Assembly: GCA_030038885.1 (NCBI GenBank)
Contig: JASHQY010000034.1
Location: forward strand, 1-5,593
Source of the DNA: Thermoplasmata archaeon
Lineage (GTDB): Archaea > Thermoplasmatota > Thermoplasmata > Lutacidiplasmatales > UBA184
Reading direction: 5' to 3'
DNA: 5,593 nucleotides
The translations under genes were made by a program, and so were the position numbers. Under the pieces are notes generated by a model. The model was not told where the DNA came from. It saw only the letters and a list, made by a program, of their open reading frames with translations, and ran no database searches. Shown here in pieces: positions 4,598 to 5,593 of the stretch; positions within the stretch are counted from its first letter, which is position 1; every line of letters begins with the position of its first letter.

Positions 4598-5584
4598 GTG
4601 TTCGTGCGGATCATCTACCGCCAGCTGATCGTGCTGACCGCGATGTTCGCCGCGGGCGCGGGGGTCTTCCTGTACTACCAGCACCTCCCCGCGCTCTCGG
4701 CGGTCCTCGCGTCGGTCTCGACGATCACGACGATCGGGCTCTACGTCCCGAACGGCGGGAACTTCGTGACGCTGAACTCCACCGAAGCGGGCCTCCTCAT
4801 CGTCTTAATCATCGTCTCGGTGGGGGCGGCGGCGTCCCTCTTGCAGAGCACGGTGAGCGCGGTGGTCAGCGGCGATCTCGCGCGCGGCGAGGCGGAGCGC
4901 AACCTCATCGCGCGCATGAAGGGCCACGTCATCGTGTTCGGCTACGCGCACCTCGGACGGTACGTGGCCGACAAGCTCGCCGAGCTCGGGCTGGACTGCG
5001 TGGTCGTGACCCGGGACCCCGCGCTCTACGAGACCCTCACCAAGCGGAAGATCCTCGCCGTGCTCGAGCAGGAGAACCGCCCGATCCTCACGCTGCAGGC
5101 GGCGAACATCGCGACCGCGTCGACCCTCATCGCGGCGCACGAGAAGGACACCGACAACATGCTCGTTATCCTCAGCGGACGGCGCCTCAAGCCCGACCTT
5201 CGGATCCTCTCGGTGGTCCACGACGAGCAGCTGATCGAGACCGCGAAGAACGCCGGGGCCGACGTCGTGATCCCGTCGTCGGTCTCGGTCGGCCACCTGC
5301 TCGCGCTCTCGGCGACCACGAGGGACCTCGTCGGGATCGTCTTCTCCGAGCGGGTCGGAACGAAGGAGATCGCGCAGTTCACCGTGTTCCGGTCGTCCCG
5401 CCTGATCGGGAAGGCGCTGCCGGAGCTGACCCAGCTCGCCCACGTCGTCGGGGTCGTGCGGAACGACGAGCTGATCCGGAACATCTTCGACCCCACGCTC
5501 CGCATCCGGGAGGGCGACACCCTCCTGGTCTTCGGCGACCCGGTCGGCCTCCACGAGCTCGAGGGAGAGGCCGGGGCGACCTGA
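4598..5584 (+). CDS. K+-channel-like protein with TrkA-N/TrkA-C (RCK) domains
   Basis: A 328-residue membrane protein with a two-helix pore module and a cytoplasmic RCK gating domain, the layout of MthK-type ligand-gated K+ channels. Helix 1 is about residues 10-28. A pore helix and filter-like loop (LSAVLASVSTITTIGLYVPNGG, 33-54) follow, then helix 2 (64-90). The TrkA-N Rossmann domain starts at HVIVFGYAHLGRYVADKL (110-127), with Asp140 at the end of the second strand. TrkA-C spans about 250-315 and ends in IREGDTLLVFGDP. Two oddities: the filter reads TIGLY instead of TVGYG, and the dinucleotide motif is GYAHLG with Ala117 for the usual middle Gly. The GTG at 4598 is the first possible start in this frame but has no Shine-Dalgarno, and the codons before it look coding (GFVLYQALYAPLVF), so the true N-terminus probably lies upstream. 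It most likely conducts ions, with gating by a bound nucleotide or ion. Confidence 0.85.
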   Translation: MFVRIIYRQLIVLTAMFAAGAGVFLYYQHLPALSAVLASVSTITTIGLYVPNGGNFVTLNSTEAGLLIVLIIVSVGAAASLLQSTVSAVVSGDLARGEAERNLIARMKGHVIVFGYAHLGRYVADKLAELGLDCVVVTRDPALYETLTKRKILAVLEQENRPILTLQAANIATASTLIAAHEKDTDNMLVILSGRRLKPDLRILSVVHDEQLIETAKNAGADVVIPSSVSVGHLLALSATTRDLVGIVFSERVGTKEIAQFTVFRSSRLIGKALPELTQLAHVVGVVRNDELIRNIFDPTLRIREGDTLLVFGDPVGLHELEGEAGAT

Positions 5585-5593
5585 CCGGCCGGC

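Overview
The window is a very GC-rich stretch in which every recognisable gene lies on the + strand and codon third positions are almost entirely G or C. Five complete genes and one gene cut by the left edge can be supported. The gene content points to an archaeon: a DUF211 (COG1888) protein, a stand-alone LexA-type winged helix with no peptidase domain, and a two-helix membrane protein fused to RCK/TrkA domains. The proteins are not as acidic as those of haloarchaea, so a high-GC Thermoplasmatota-like lineage is my best guess. This is inference from gene families, not from a marker gene, and a GC-rich bacterium is not excluded.

Layout. 1-1922: the C-terminal four fifths of a bifunctional catalase-peroxidase (KatG), cut at the left edge and ending in an unusual Arg/Ala/Pro-rich tail. 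2159-2401: a small winged-helix protein resembling only the DNA-binding half of LexA. 2447-3142: a class I SAM-dependent methyltransferase with a clear Shine-Dalgarno. 3143-3483: a 341-base non-coding gap rich in inverted repeats. 3484-3768 and 3778-4305: a DUF211 protein and a five-helix VIT/CCC1-like membrane protein, nine bases apart and evidently co-transcribed. 4306-4597: a gap with a hairpin just after the stop codon and a stronger 13-bp stem-loop further on. 4598-5584: a K+-channel-like protein with TrkA-N and TrkA-C (RCK) domains, whose true N-terminus seems to lie upstream in coding-like sequence that lacks a usable start codon.

How the genes may work together. A peroxide-destroying haem enzyme, a predicted iron/manganese-type transporter with a soluble DUF211 partner, and a ligand-gated ion channel would suit an oxidative-stress and metal/ion homeostasis neighbourhood. 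The LexA-like winged helix is a possible local regulator. These functional links are inferred from neighbourhood only. The points most worth following are the non-canonical selectivity filter of the channel (T-I-G-L-Y where T-V-G-Y-G is usual), the DUF211-VIT gene pair, the glycine at the KatG site equivalent to Mtb Ser315, and the possible frameshift at the start of the channel gene.
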